Origin: a virus
IMG/VR virus record: IMGVR_UViG_3300027779_000155
Coordinates: 1-24,108 of that record
DNA length: 24,108 nt
Strand: one strand, 5' to 3'
Under the pieces are notes generated by a model. It did not search any database, was not told the origin of the DNA, and was given only the letters and a program-made list of their open reading frames with translations. Below, piece after piece: positions 1-6,949 of the stretch. Each line of letters starts with the position of its first letter. Within the stretch, counting starts at the first letter, position 1. A program made the translations under genes and the position numbers.

Positions 1-372
1 GCAAACAGCACATTTGATTTAGACACTGATACACTTATTGCAGTGTTAGCTACATCTGGCTATACGCCAGCACTAACACAATCTAACCTTACTGACATTA
101 CAAATGAGGTCACTGATACTGATTATTCTCGCCAGACAATTACTGGACAGAGTATAACGGCTACTGGCTCGACTATAAATATTGATATAGGGGATATCAG
201 TTTCGGAAGCAATGTTACAATTACGGGAAAATGGTTAATTTTATTTGATTCAACTGTTTCGAATGAGCTTGTTTCCTATGTTGATTTAGATACTGGTGGC
301 GGCTCAGTCTCCAGTTCAAATTCGACATTTTCTGTAACTATTGCAAGCGCAGGAATGGCTACGTTAACTTAA
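1..372 (+). CDS. Virion structural protein, 5' truncated by window edge
   Basis: The frame is open from base 1, so the true start lies upstream; the internal GTG at 43 is not needed as a start. The visible 123 residues are rich in Thr, Ser, Asp and Gly. Near the end the chain reads YVDLDTGGG, followed by a Ser-rich stretch and alternating hydrophobic beta-strand residues. This resembles small beta-rich proteins found near the head genes of many siphophages, where they are usually annotated only as virion proteins. The place upstream of connector and portal genes supports a structural role. The exact role, for example decoration or fiber attachment, is not recognised. Confidence 0.6.
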   Translation, partial: ANSTFDLDTDTLIAVLATSGYTPALTQSNLTDITNEVTDTDYSRQTITGQSITATGSTINIDIGDISFGSNVTITGKWLILFDSTVSNELVSYVDLDTGGGSVSSSNSTFSVTIASAGMATLT

Positions 373-386
373 TTTTGGAGGCTAAT

Positions 387-692
387 ATGGTGCAATCACC
401 GTATAATGTTGCCCTCCAGACAGTTGATGCTACTAAAAGCGTAGGTGCTACTTTAGATTATTCTATTGATTGGTCTGCGCTTGTTGGAGCAGGTGAAAAT
501 ATTACTGGTTCAACTTGGACGGCTTCTTCTGCAGATATAACAATAGTATCAAATACTATTAGCGGTACTACTACCGATGTTTTTATTTCTGGAGGACGTA
601 ACGGCTATTTTTACGATCTTTTAAATACAATTGTTACAGACGAAGCGCGAACATTCGTGCGCCTTTTTTCTATAGGAGTTCAGCCTAAATGA
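387..692 (+). CDS. Putative phage fiber-tail adaptor-like structural protein
   Basis: This encodes 101 residues. The ATG at 387 is chosen because GGAG at 377-380 lies six bases upstream; an in-frame TTG at 375 would overlap that ribosome-binding site. The chain has the pattern LDYSIDWSALVGAGENI...STWT, then VFISGGR...YDLLNTIVT and a closing RTFVRLFSIGV. This is the layout of a small immunoglobulin-like phage protein family often annotated as fiber-tail adaptor or virion protein. The stop overlaps the next start as ATGA at 689, so the two genes are translationally coupled. Family membership is recalled from pattern, not searched. Confidence 0.6.
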   Translation: MVQSPYNVALQTVDATKSVGATLDYSIDWSALVGAGENITGSTWTASSADITIVSNTISGTTTDVFISGGRNGYFYDLLNTIVTDEARTFVRLFSIGVQPK

Positions 693-1288
693 CTATTTCA
701 GATCTGGGCGTAGAATACGCCTCAAAAGAGCCAACTATAGTTTATGCAGGTACTACTTGGAGATGGGAAAGAAGTTTAATTTCTGATTTCCCCGCGGCAA
801 CGTGGACGTTAACTTATTATTTTAGATCATCTGACGGAAAATATAACTTTGATATATTGGCTGTTAATAATTCTAATAATTTTAGGGTAAATTATACTTC
901 TGCTTTATCTGATGTTGTTGCTCCTACTAACTATAGGGGGCAGGGATTTGTAAGTAATGCCGCAGGTGAAAGATTTATAGTTTATGAAGGCCAACTTCAA
1001 ATAATGCCTGATTTTAACTTACAAAACACTGGCAGAGATCTAAGGAGTCACGCTGAGAAAGTTTTAGAGCAAATTAAGGCTCTATTAGAAGGTCGCTTTG
1101 TAGATGATTCCTCAAGTTACAGTATAGCCGGTAGAAGTTTAACCAAGTTAACCCCTCTGGAACTTATAGAAACTAAACATGAATACGAGCGCATAGTAAT
1201 AGCTGAGCTAAGACAGAATAGAGCTAAACAAGGCCTAGAAACTGGTCAAGTAATACGAGCTAATTTTACTGGTAACTCAGGTTTTTAA
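689..1288 (+). CDS. Head-tail connector with gpW-like C-terminal part
   Basis: 199 residues in two parts. The C-terminal part, about residues 115-185, is helical and charged (KVLEQIKALLEGRF, then a short beta hairpin, then LTPLELIETKHEYERIVIAEL). It fits the lambda gpW fold of helix, hairpin and helix. gpW is a 68-residue connector under the portal that completes the head for tail joining. The first ~110 residues are a beta-rich region with YAGTTWRWE and TWTLTYYFRS that gpW lacks. The position directly before the portal gene matches lambda W. A fused or extended connector is therefore likely, but the N-terminal domain is not recognised. Confidence 0.55.
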   Translation: MTISDLGVEYASKEPTIVYAGTTWRWERSLISDFPAATWTLTYYFRSSDGKYNFDILAVNNSNNFRVNYTSALSDVVAPTNYRGQGFVSNAAGERFIVYEGQLQIMPDFNLQNTGRDLRSHAEKVLEQIKALLEGRFVDDSSSYSIAGRSLTKLTPLELIETKHEYERIVIAELRQNRAKQGLETGQVIRANFTGNSGF

Positions 1289-1297
1289 GGATATATA

Positions 1298-2818
1298 ATG
1301 GCGTTTTGGGATAGATTTAAAAAAAGCAATAAAAGAAAAAGCTTAAATGGCTCTAGGAATTTTACCGGCGCTAGTGGCGGAAGGCTTTTTAATGATTGGA
1401 AGTCAAACGATAGCTCTCCCGATGCGGAGCTACAAGGCAATCTGACTATATTAAGAAATAGAACGAGAGATCTAGCTAGAAATAATCCTATCGTTCAGCG
1501 CTATTTTCAGCTTATTAAGCAGGGTGTAGTAGGGAACGGAGAAGGCTTTAAGATTCAAGTTCATAGCCGCAATGAGGACGGCAAATTAGATGATAATGAT
1601 AACGATAATATAGAGTACAATTGGTATCAGTGGTGTAGAAATCCAGAAGTTTCTGACACTTACTCAATGCCAGATATATATAATATGATAGTTGAGGGCT
1701 TAGCTAGAGATGGCGAAGTCATGTGTCAATATATTAATACTCCAGAAGGATTAAAATTATCTTTTTTAGAGCCTGACCACATTGATAGTAATTTAAATAA
1801 ACAATTGCCTAACGGTAATATAATTAAAATGGGAGTTGAGATTGATAATCTTACTCAAAAACCTCTTGCTTATTGGATTAATCCTAATCCATATACCACA
1901 ACTGTAGCGACCAATAGCACATACAATGGATCAAATCAGCCAAGCAGGATAGCGGCTAATAAAATGTTACATTTATTCGATCCTGATAGATTCGGACAAA
2001 CTAGAGGTTACCCACAGAAATTAGCCTCAACGATGACGGCTATAAAGTGGTTACAAGATTTTAGATTATCAGAGCTAGTAGCCTCTAAGGCTGCAGCTTC
2101 CAAAATGGCATTTATTAAAACACCTGTTGGCGATTCAATGTCTACGGAATCCTTTTTAGATGGCGAGGCCGGCACTATGCCAGCTATGAATTTTGAGCCA
2201 GCGACAATAGATCTATTACCGCAGGGAACAGATATAGAATTTGCTAACTGGAATCATCCGAACACGGGTGTAGGTGAATTTGATAAAGCAATGCTAAGAA
2301 CAATAGCCTCTGGTTTGGGGGTGTCTTATGCGTCCTTATCCAATGATTTGACGCAAACTAGCTATTCGTCAGCCCGTGTCGGGCTATTAGATGAACGTGA
2401 TGGATATAAAGCTAGTCAATCTTTTGTGATTAGTCACTTTTGCATTCCGGTTTATAGAAAATGGTTAGAAATGGCGATTACATCCGGCACTTTAAATTTA
2501 CCTATGGCCCGATTTAATAAATGGTCTGAGCCAGTAACATTTAATCCTAGAGGTTATCACTCCGTTGATCCTCTTAAAGAGGCGCAAGCCAACGCTATGA
2601 ATATAAATAACGGTCTAGCAACTATGCAGGACGTATTAAATCAGTCAGGAAAGCAGTTAAGTACTCATTTCTCAGAATTAGATGCACAAGCAGGTTTAGC
2701 TGAAAAAATGAATATTGATCTGGCTTATGAGCCTTATGGCACAAAATATAACGCACAAACGGGCGTACCATTTGATCAAGATGGAGAAATTAACACCAGT
2801 GAGGAAAATAATGAATAA
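1298..2818 (+). CDS. Portal protein, lambda gpB family
   Basis: 506 residues, typical for the lambda-type portal family (PF05136). The start has AAGGA at 1286-1290, seven bases upstream. The N-terminus is basic; the body shows LRNRTRDLARNNPIVQRYFQ, then VVGNGEG, RDGEVMCQYI, LEPDHIDS and a long central region ending with YSSARVGLLDERDGYK. These are recognisable portal motifs. The protein forms the dodecameric ring at the capsid vertex through which DNA is packaged. Its last eight bases overlap the start of the protease-capsid gene (ATGAATAA), so translation is coupled. Confidence 0.92.
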   Translation: MAFWDRFKKSNKRKSLNGSRNFTGASGGRLFNDWKSNDSSPDAELQGNLTILRNRTRDLARNNPIVQRYFQLIKQGVVGNGEGFKIQVHSRNEDGKLDDNDNDNIEYNWYQWCRNPEVSDTYSMPDIYNMIVEGLARDGEVMCQYINTPEGLKLSFLEPDHIDSNLNKQLPNGNIIKMGVEIDNLTQKPLAYWINPNPYTTTVATNSTYNGSNQPSRIAANKMLHLFDPDRFGQTRGYPQKLASTMTAIKWLQDFRLSELVASKAAASKMAFIKTPVGDSMSTESFLDGEAGTMPAMNFEPATIDLLPQGTDIEFANWNHPNTGVGEFDKAMLRTIASGLGVSYASLSNDLTQTSYSSARVGLLDERDGYKASQSFVISHFCIPVYRKWLEMAITSGTLNLPMARFNKWSEPVTFNPRGYHSVDPLKEAQANAMNINNGLATMQDVLNQSGKQLSTHFSELDAQAGLAEKMNIDLAYEPYGTKYNAQTGVPFDQDGEINTSEENNE

Positions 2819-4808
2819 AGAAATAAAAAAAAGACATATAGAGGAAATTATTGAAGATGATGACTCTTATACTGTTAAATTTCTTAAAGCTGAATCTTAT
2901 GAAGATGAAACAGTAGAAATTACAGAAGATGAAACAGAGGAAATGACTATTGAAAATAGTGAGGTTGTAGATGAAACTAAAACTGACACTAAACAGGAAA
3001 AGAATATAGAGCATCGTGCAGCTTTTCCATTAGAATTTGAGAGGGACGAAGTAGATAGCCGAACAATAAGCATGGCTGTTAGTTCTGAATCTCCCGTATT
3101 GCGTGATTTTGGCTGGGAAGTCTTATCACATAGGGCGGGTGACGTTAATCTTGATAGGCTGAATAACAAAGCTCCATTATTAATGGACCACAACAGCCGC
3201 GACCAAATAGGCGTTATCGAAGGCACTAGATTAGATGAGAGTCAGGGACGGCTCTACGCAACTGTTAGATTTGGTAAATCTGCAAGAGCTAATGAAGTGT
3301 TTGAGGACGTTTTAGATAATATAAGAAGCCAAATTTCTATTGGCTATTCAATAGATAACTTAGAGCGCGAAGTAGATATAGATTCAGACGAAGAAACCTA
3401 TAGAGCAAAATTTACGCCTCTGGAGGTGTCAGTTGTCAGTATGGCAGCCGATCAATCCGTAGGCCTAGGCCGTTCGTTATCATTACAACAACAAAAACCC
3501 ATTATTAAGGAGATTAAGATGGAAAAAGTAATAGAAGCAGAAGTAGTAGCTGAAGGAGTTAGAGAAACTAACTTAGACGCTCAAATAAAAGTAGCAACAA
3601 CAGAAGCAGTTGCTAAAAGAGAAAAGGATATTAGTGAAATTTATGCACTAGCATCAAGGCATGAGAAAAAACATCTAGCAGACGAAGCAGTTGCAAAAGG
3701 TGTATCTTTAAACTCATTTAGAGGCGCTTTACTTCAAGAAATTGAAAATAAACCTTTAGAAACTGCTGAAGTTGGCTTAACTCAAAAAGAAACTAGAGAG
3801 TTTAGTATAGTTAAAGCTGCAAAGGCACAAGCTGGCTTAATTCCAATGGAAGAAGCTGCATTTGAATTTGAAGCATCTAGAGCGCATGGCAAGAAAATTG
3901 GCCGTGAAACTAAAGGCTTTTTTGTTCCTGAAGATGTAACAAATAAATGGTCTTCTACTCAAGAAAGAGTATTATCAACGGCTGTAGGATCTGCAGCGCC
4001 TGTTGTTTATACAGATCTTAGATATCAGGATATGATTGATGCTTTAACTCCATTTAGTACTGTTTTAGCTTCAAATCCCATCGTTTTAGCTAATAACCTA
4101 GGCAATATCTCAATTCCCAGAACGACCGCAAATTCTACCTCTAATTGGGTGGGAGAGGGCGTTAATGTAGCAGCTTCAGATCCAGCATTTGATAGCGTAC
4201 TTTTAGCTGAACACACTAATGGGTGTTTTGTTGATATGACTAGAACGCTGCTCCAAAACACAAACGGGTTCAGTGTTGAAGCTATGGTTCGTAGACAATT
4301 ACTACAAGCTATGGGTACTGCATGGGATCAAGCAGCTATTGCTGGTAATCCTGCAGCAGTTGCAGCATCACCGCGGGGCATTGAGTTCACCGCCGGTGTA
4401 AATGCGACAGGTTTTTTAGCAGGTGGAGCGCCTACTTATGCCGAGCTAATTGCTATGGAAAGTGCGGTATATAATTCCAACGTAGATCTTGGAACTAATG
4501 CAGTTTGGATTACTACACCTGCTCAGTATGGCTTAACTAAGTCACTAGCTACAAATGGCGCTGGATCTCCAGTTGCTTCTATAGATGGCCGCCTAGATGG
4601 TCGATCTGTACTTATCAGCTCACAAGTAACTGCTAATACTTGGGTTCTCGGAGATTTTTCTTCAGAGTTCTTAGTAGCAACTTGGGGTGGACTAGAGGTT
4701 ATCAGTGATAGCTCAGCGCTTGCTTTACAGGGCGGTTTACGCGTCATTGCTTTAAGTAGTGTTGATTTTGCGGTGAAACATCCTCTCGCATTTTGTGTAT
4801 CAGTCTAA
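2811..4808 (+). CDS. Prohead protease fused to HK97-fold major capsid protein
   Basis: 665 residues from the ATG at 2811, which has GAGG at 2801-2804; a longer frame from 2715 would overlap the portal gene by about 100 bases and is unlikely. After a very acidic N-terminus (residues 1-70) comes a prohead protease domain with FPLEFERDEVDSRTISM, a His in LLMDHNS (His127) and a Ser in QISIGYS (Ser176). The 49-residue His-Ser spacing matches HK97 protease. From about residue 237 follows a helical scaffold-like segment, then an HK97-fold capsid protein with FFVPEDVTNKW, SIPRTTANSTSNWVGEG and a closing GLRVIALSSVDFAVKHP. Protease and capsid are usually separate genes. An internal start at 3519 probably makes capsid alone. 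Confidence 0.9.
   Translation: MNKEIKKRHIEEIIEDDDSYTVKFLKAESYEDETVEITEDETEEMTIENSEVVDETKTDTKQEKNIEHRAAFPLEFERDEVDSRTISMAVSSESPVLRDFGWEVLSHRAGDVNLDRLNNKAPLLMDHNSRDQIGVIEGTRLDESQGRLYATVRFGKSARANEVFEDVLDNIRSQISIGYSIDNLEREVDIDSDEETYRAKFTPLEVSVVSMAADQSVGLGRSLSLQQQKPIIKEIKMEKVIEAEVVAEGVRETNLDAQIKVATTEAVAKREKDISEIYALASRHEKKHLADEAVAKGVSLNSFRGALLQEIENKPLETAEVGLTQKETREFSIVKAAKAQAGLIPMEEAAFEFEASRAHGKKIGRETKGFFVPEDVTNKWSSTQERVLSTAVGSAAPVVYTDLRYQDMIDALTPFSTVLASNPIVLANNLGNISIPRTTANSTSNWVGEGVNVAASDPAFDSVLLAEHTNGCFVDMTRTLLQNTNGFSVEAMVRRQLLQAMGTAWDQAAIAGNPAAVAASPRGIEFTAGVNATGFLAGGAPTYAELIAMESAVYNSNVDLGTNAVWITTPAQYGLTKSLATNGAGSPVASIDGRLDGRSVLISSQVTANTWVLGDFSSEFLVATWGGLEVISDSSALALQGGLRVIALSSVDFAVKHPLAFCVSV
3507..3521 (+). 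promoter_or_regulatory. Internal ribosome-binding site and ATG for capsid alone
   Basis: AAGGAG at 3507-3512 stands six bases before an in-frame ATG at 3519 inside the protease-capsid fusion. Initiation here would give a 429-residue protein beginning MEKVIEAEVV. That is the size of a normal HK97-type capsid protein with its N-terminal delta segment. It offers a simple way to make many capsid subunits per protease. Confidence 0.7.
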
Positions 4809-4837
4809 TGGCTTTAACGCTTAACGATTATCAAGGG

Positions 4838-4863
4838 AAGGGAGCGGAGAAATCCGTTCCCTT
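4838..4863 (+). other. Strong RNA hairpin with GAAA tetraloop after capsid gene
   Basis: AAGGGAGCGGA (4838-4848) pairs with TCCGTTCCCTT (4853-4863) over 11 pairs including one G-U, closed by a GAAA loop of the GNRA class. No T-run follows, so it is not a standard intrinsic terminator. It sits 30 bases past the capsid stop codon. A role in protecting the 3' end of capsid mRNA, or in partial attenuation, is inference. Confidence 0.7.
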
Positions 4864-4870
4864 GAATACT

Positions 4871-5062
4871 ATGAAAATAACAATCTTAAAAAGCACCCGA
4901 CTCAATGGTTTAACTAAATTAGCTGGATCAATAGTCGATCTGGAATTACCAGAGGCTAAATTTTTAATTAATACTGGAGTTGCTGCAGAAACTAAAGAAA
5001 AAGCAAAAGTTAAAAAATCTGATAAAGCAACTAAATCATCTGAGGTGAATCATCGTGACTAA
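4871..5062 (+). CDS. Small head-region protein of unknown function
   Basis: 63 residues from ATG 4871. The frame could also begin at ATG 4808, overlapping the capsid stop as TAATG, but that would translate through the strong hairpin at 4838-4863. The chain reads MKITILKSTRLNG, then LAGSIVDLELPEAKFLINTGVA, then a Lys-rich tail. The pattern of a short beta-barrel followed by a charged tail is common just after capsid genes. It resembles the next gene in layout (V/I-x-L, then K, GxIxD, then A-x-x-L), so the two may be old duplicates. Function not recognised. Confidence 0.55.
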   Translation: MKITILKSTRLNGLTKLAGSIVDLELPEAKFLINTGVAAETKEKAKVKKSDKATKSSEVNHRD

Positions 5063-5246
5063 AGTAAAATTACTTGTGAAAACAGAAATCTTAGGAATAT
5101 CTCAAAAAAAAGGCGATATTATTGATGTTGGCGGCGTGTATGCTGATAAACTTGTCGATAAAAAGATTGCTACCTATAATTTAGAACAATCTGAGCCAGT
5201 TTCTACCCAAAAAATAGAAATAGACAATGCTAAACCTAGCGAATGA
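5055..5246 (+). CDS. Small head-region protein, possible paralogue of the gene before
   Basis: 63 residues from a GTG start at 5055. GAGG at 5042-5045 stands nine bases upstream and the gene overlaps the previous stop by eight bases. The chain begins MTKVKLLVKTEILGISQKKG, followed by DIIDVGGVYADKLVDKKIA, and ends in a polar tail. The order of strands and the placement of Gly, Asp and Ala match the preceding protein, though identity is low. The last 20 bases overlap the start of the joining-protein gene. No family recognised. Confidence 0.55.
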   Translation: MTKVKLLVKTEILGISQKKGDIIDVGGVYADKLVDKKIATYNLEQSEPVSTQKIEIDNAKPSE

Positions 5247-5547
5247 TGCTTTTTTTAATCTCAATGATTTTGCCAGTACGGCTACATGGAGATTAGCAAG
5301 TAATAACGATAATTATGTTGTTACTGGAGTATTTACTAATGATTTCTATTCTGGATTTGATGAACTAAATGCTCCGGTTTCAACCTCACAACCACAATTT
5401 ACTATTAAAACATCTGACATCCCTACAGGGGGCAAGGAGGATGACACTTTGATCATACCAGTAAATAATATTGATCAAAACTTCAAAGTCAAAATAATTG
5501 AACGAGATGGCACTAACATAAGCCTCTTAATTTTGCAGCGGCAATAA
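5227..5547 (+). CDS. Head-tail joining protein, gpFII-like
   Basis: 106 residues. The sequence FTNDFYSGFDELNAPVSTSQ is followed by PQFTIKTSDIPTGGKEDDTL and FKVKIIERDGTNISLLILQ. This is the pattern of the lambda gpFII-type family: a beta-sandwich with a central segment describing a threshold of two strands, then a closing VxxxxxDGTxxxxLxL. gpFII binds under gpW and forms the surface to which the tail attaches. Position between the capsid gene and the tail terminator fits lambda order. The start overlaps the previous gene by 20 bases. Confidence 0.72.
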   Translation: MLNLANDAFFNLNDFASTATWRLASNNDNYVVTGVFTNDFYSGFDELNAPVSTSQPQFTIKTSDIPTGGKEDDTLIIPVNNIDQNFKVKIIERDGTNISLLILQRQ

Positions 5548-5550
5548 CAC

Positions 5551-5994
5551 ATGACACATATCAGACAACAAATAAGAACCAGAGTCGTTTCTGATCTTAC
5601 GGGGCTACCTTTAACTGGGAGCAATATTCAAGATACAAGGCTTTATAATTTAACGCAGTCTCAATTACCTTGTTTAGAAATTTATACTGAAAATGAAAAT
5701 AGTGAAATTAGCACTATAGGCCCAGACGTTACATTAGATAGAGAATTAGATCTTATTATTATTGGCTACGCAGAAGCTAATACCGGCATAGAGGACACAT
5801 TAGATACGATAGCCCTACAGGTAGAAAATGCTCTAGGGGCAGATCTTACATTAAATAACTTAGCTGTGACTCAATATTTAGAGAATACAGTTATTGCATT
5901 CACCTCAGAAGGGGAGAAGCCGATAGGAACGGTCACATTATCCTATAAAATTCGATACATGAATAACGTATTGAGCGCTAGTCAACCATTATAA
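5551..5994 (+). CDS. Tail terminator protein, gpU-like
   Basis: 147 residues. Features are an N-terminal helix (MTHIRQQIRTRVVSDLTGL), a strand with LPCLEIYTENE, a central LDLIIIGYAEANTGIEDTLDTIALQVENAL and a C-terminal GTVTLSYKIRY. This matches the minor tail protein U/tail completion family, which caps the tail tube at its final length and joins it to the head. It lies directly before the tail tube gene as in many siphophages. Confidence 0.75.
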   Translation: MTHIRQQIRTRVVSDLTGLPLTGSNIQDTRLYNLTQSQLPCLEIYTENENSEISTIGPDVTLDRELDLIIIGYAEANTGIEDTLDTIALQVENALGADLTLNNLAVTQYLENTVIAFTSEGEKPIGTVTLSYKIRYMNNVLSASQPL

Positions 5995-6006
5995 CAGGAG
6001 TAAAAT

Positions 6007-6411
6007 ATGGCATATGCAACAGGATCGGATGCAGTTATTAAAATTGGATCAGATACATTATTACAATGCAGCAGTTTTAGCATTGACAAAACAGTAGATA
6101 ACGCAGAAACATCTGCAATATCAACAACAGCAAAGACTTTTGTAAATACACTTGATAGCTGGACTGGAAGTTTAAGTATATTCTATGATGCTGCAGATAC
6201 GGCAACTACTGCAATACTTACAGCTACAGCCGGTAACACCGGAACAGTAGAAGTTAGCTTTTATTATGAAGGCACTGCAACGGGTGCTAAATATTTAACA
6301 GGTTCAGCGCTTATGTCTAGTCTATCGTGGACTGGTGAAGCTAACGGAGTTTTCACTGCAGATGTCAGTTTAACAGGATCTGGAACTTTAGCAGAATCTA
6401 CTGCACCTTAA
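6007..6411 (+). CDS. Major tail (tube) protein
   Basis: 134 residues with a strong ribosome-binding site (CAGGAG, 5994-5999, seven bases before the ATG). The chain begins MAYATGSDAVIKIGSDTLLQ and continues with a repeated pattern of short beta strands rich in Thr, Ser, Ala and Gly, including TFVNTLDSWTGSLSIFYD and a closing WTGEANGVFTADVSLTGSG. This is the usual look of a siphophage tube subunit that stacks in rings to form the tail shaft. The strong initiation site fits a highly expressed protein. Confidence 0.85.
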   Translation: MAYATGSDAVIKIGSDTLLQCSSFSIDKTVDNAETSAISTTAKTFVNTLDSWTGSLSIFYDAADTATTAILTATAGNTGTVEVSFYYEGTATGAKYLTGSALMSSLSWTGEANGVFTADVSLTGSGTLAESTAP

Positions 6412-6413
6412 TT

Positions 6414-6794
6414 ATGAGCCTTATTAGTGATCGCATGAAAGCGATGCAATTGGAGCAAGAAAAATTCTGCATCCAAGTTGCTGAGTTAGGAGCTGAAGAT
6501 CAGCCCTTAAATATCTATTTTACTAAGATGACTGTCCGAGAGGATGAGAGAATTAGAAAAAACCATCCAGACTTTTATAAGACTATAAGCAATGGTGACA
6601 TTCCAAGCTTTAGCAGTTTATTAGATCTTATTATGATTAAAGCCAAAGATGAAGAAGGTAAAAGAATCTTTGATGAAGCCGATAGGCAGGTTTTTTTAGG
6701 CATGGATGTCTCATTTGTGACTAATATAGCCGGCGAGATACTTCAAAAGCTATTTGCTGATGACGTAAGTCTGGAAACTTCTGAAAAAAAATAG
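6414..6794 (+). CDS. Tail assembly chaperone, gpG-like part
   Basis: 126 residues, directly after the tube gene and before the tape measure. The protein is mostly helical and charged, with VREDERIRKNHPDFYKTI and a C-terminal helix ending ETSEKK. Its place and size match lambda gpG, which coats the tape measure during tail assembly. It ends in a run of eight A followed at once by the stop TAG. That run is a -1 slippery site that would extend the protein into an overlapping frame (see 6785-6791 and 6791-6949). Confidence 0.8.
   Translation: MSLISDRMKAMQLEQEKFCIQVAELGAEDQPLNIYFTKMTVREDERIRKNHPDFYKTISNGDIPSFSSLLDLIMIKAKDEEGKRIFDEADRQVFLGMDVSFVTNIAGEILQKLFADDVSLETSEKK
6785..6791 (+). promoter_or_regulatory. 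Programmed -1 ribosomal frameshift site, A AAA AAA
   Basis: The zero-frame codons are GAA AAA AAA TAG, so the heptamer A AAA AAA at 6785-6791 abuts the stop codon at 6792-6794. Slipping back one base lets the ribosome bypass the stop and read 52 more codons to TGA at 6947-6949. Overlapping G and G-T chaperones made by frameshifting are a conserved feature of long-tailed phages. Only a weak short hairpin is seen downstream. Confidence 0.82.
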
Positions 6795-6949
6795 TCGGCG
6801 ACAGTCATTTAATGGCCATGTACCAAGTGGCTGATCGCTTACATTTAACACTAGAAGATATTAGAAATATGACAATAGATGAATTTATGGGCTGGCTTGC
6901 ATTCTATCATCTAGAGTCAAAAAGGATTAATAATGGCAAAAAAGGTTGA
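6791..6949 (+). CDS. Tail assembly chaperone, gpT-like extension read in the -1 frame
   Basis: This stretch has no stop in the -1 frame and encodes 52 residues beginning IVGDSHLMAM. It includes VADRLHLTLEDIRNMTIDEF and GWLAFYHLES, the typical T-type segment: a short helix with L-x-[D/E]-[I/L], then a WxAFYxLE-type end. Joined to the 126-residue G part it gives a 178-residue G-T protein. In lambda the T part binds tube subunits while G binds the tape measure. There is no ribosome-binding site here, so expression depends on the frameshift. It overlaps the tape measure start by 17 bases. Confidence 0.8.
   Translation: MVGDSHLMAMYQVADRLHLTLEDIRNMTIDEFMGWLAFYHLESKRINNGKKG

Noticed and set aside
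2715-2810. Protease-capsid gene starting at ATG 2715
   Set aside because: It would overlap the portal gene by about 100 bases; the ATG at 2811 has GAGG upstream and gives the common 8-base overlap.
2790-3226. Minus-strand reading frames opposite the protease domain
   Set aside because: They lie wholly opposite a well-supported gene, have no ribosome-binding sites, and their composition mirrors the acidic coding region.
4025-4747. Minus-strand reading frames opposite the capsid domain
   Set aside because: Both are antisense to a conserved capsid sequence with no initiation signals.
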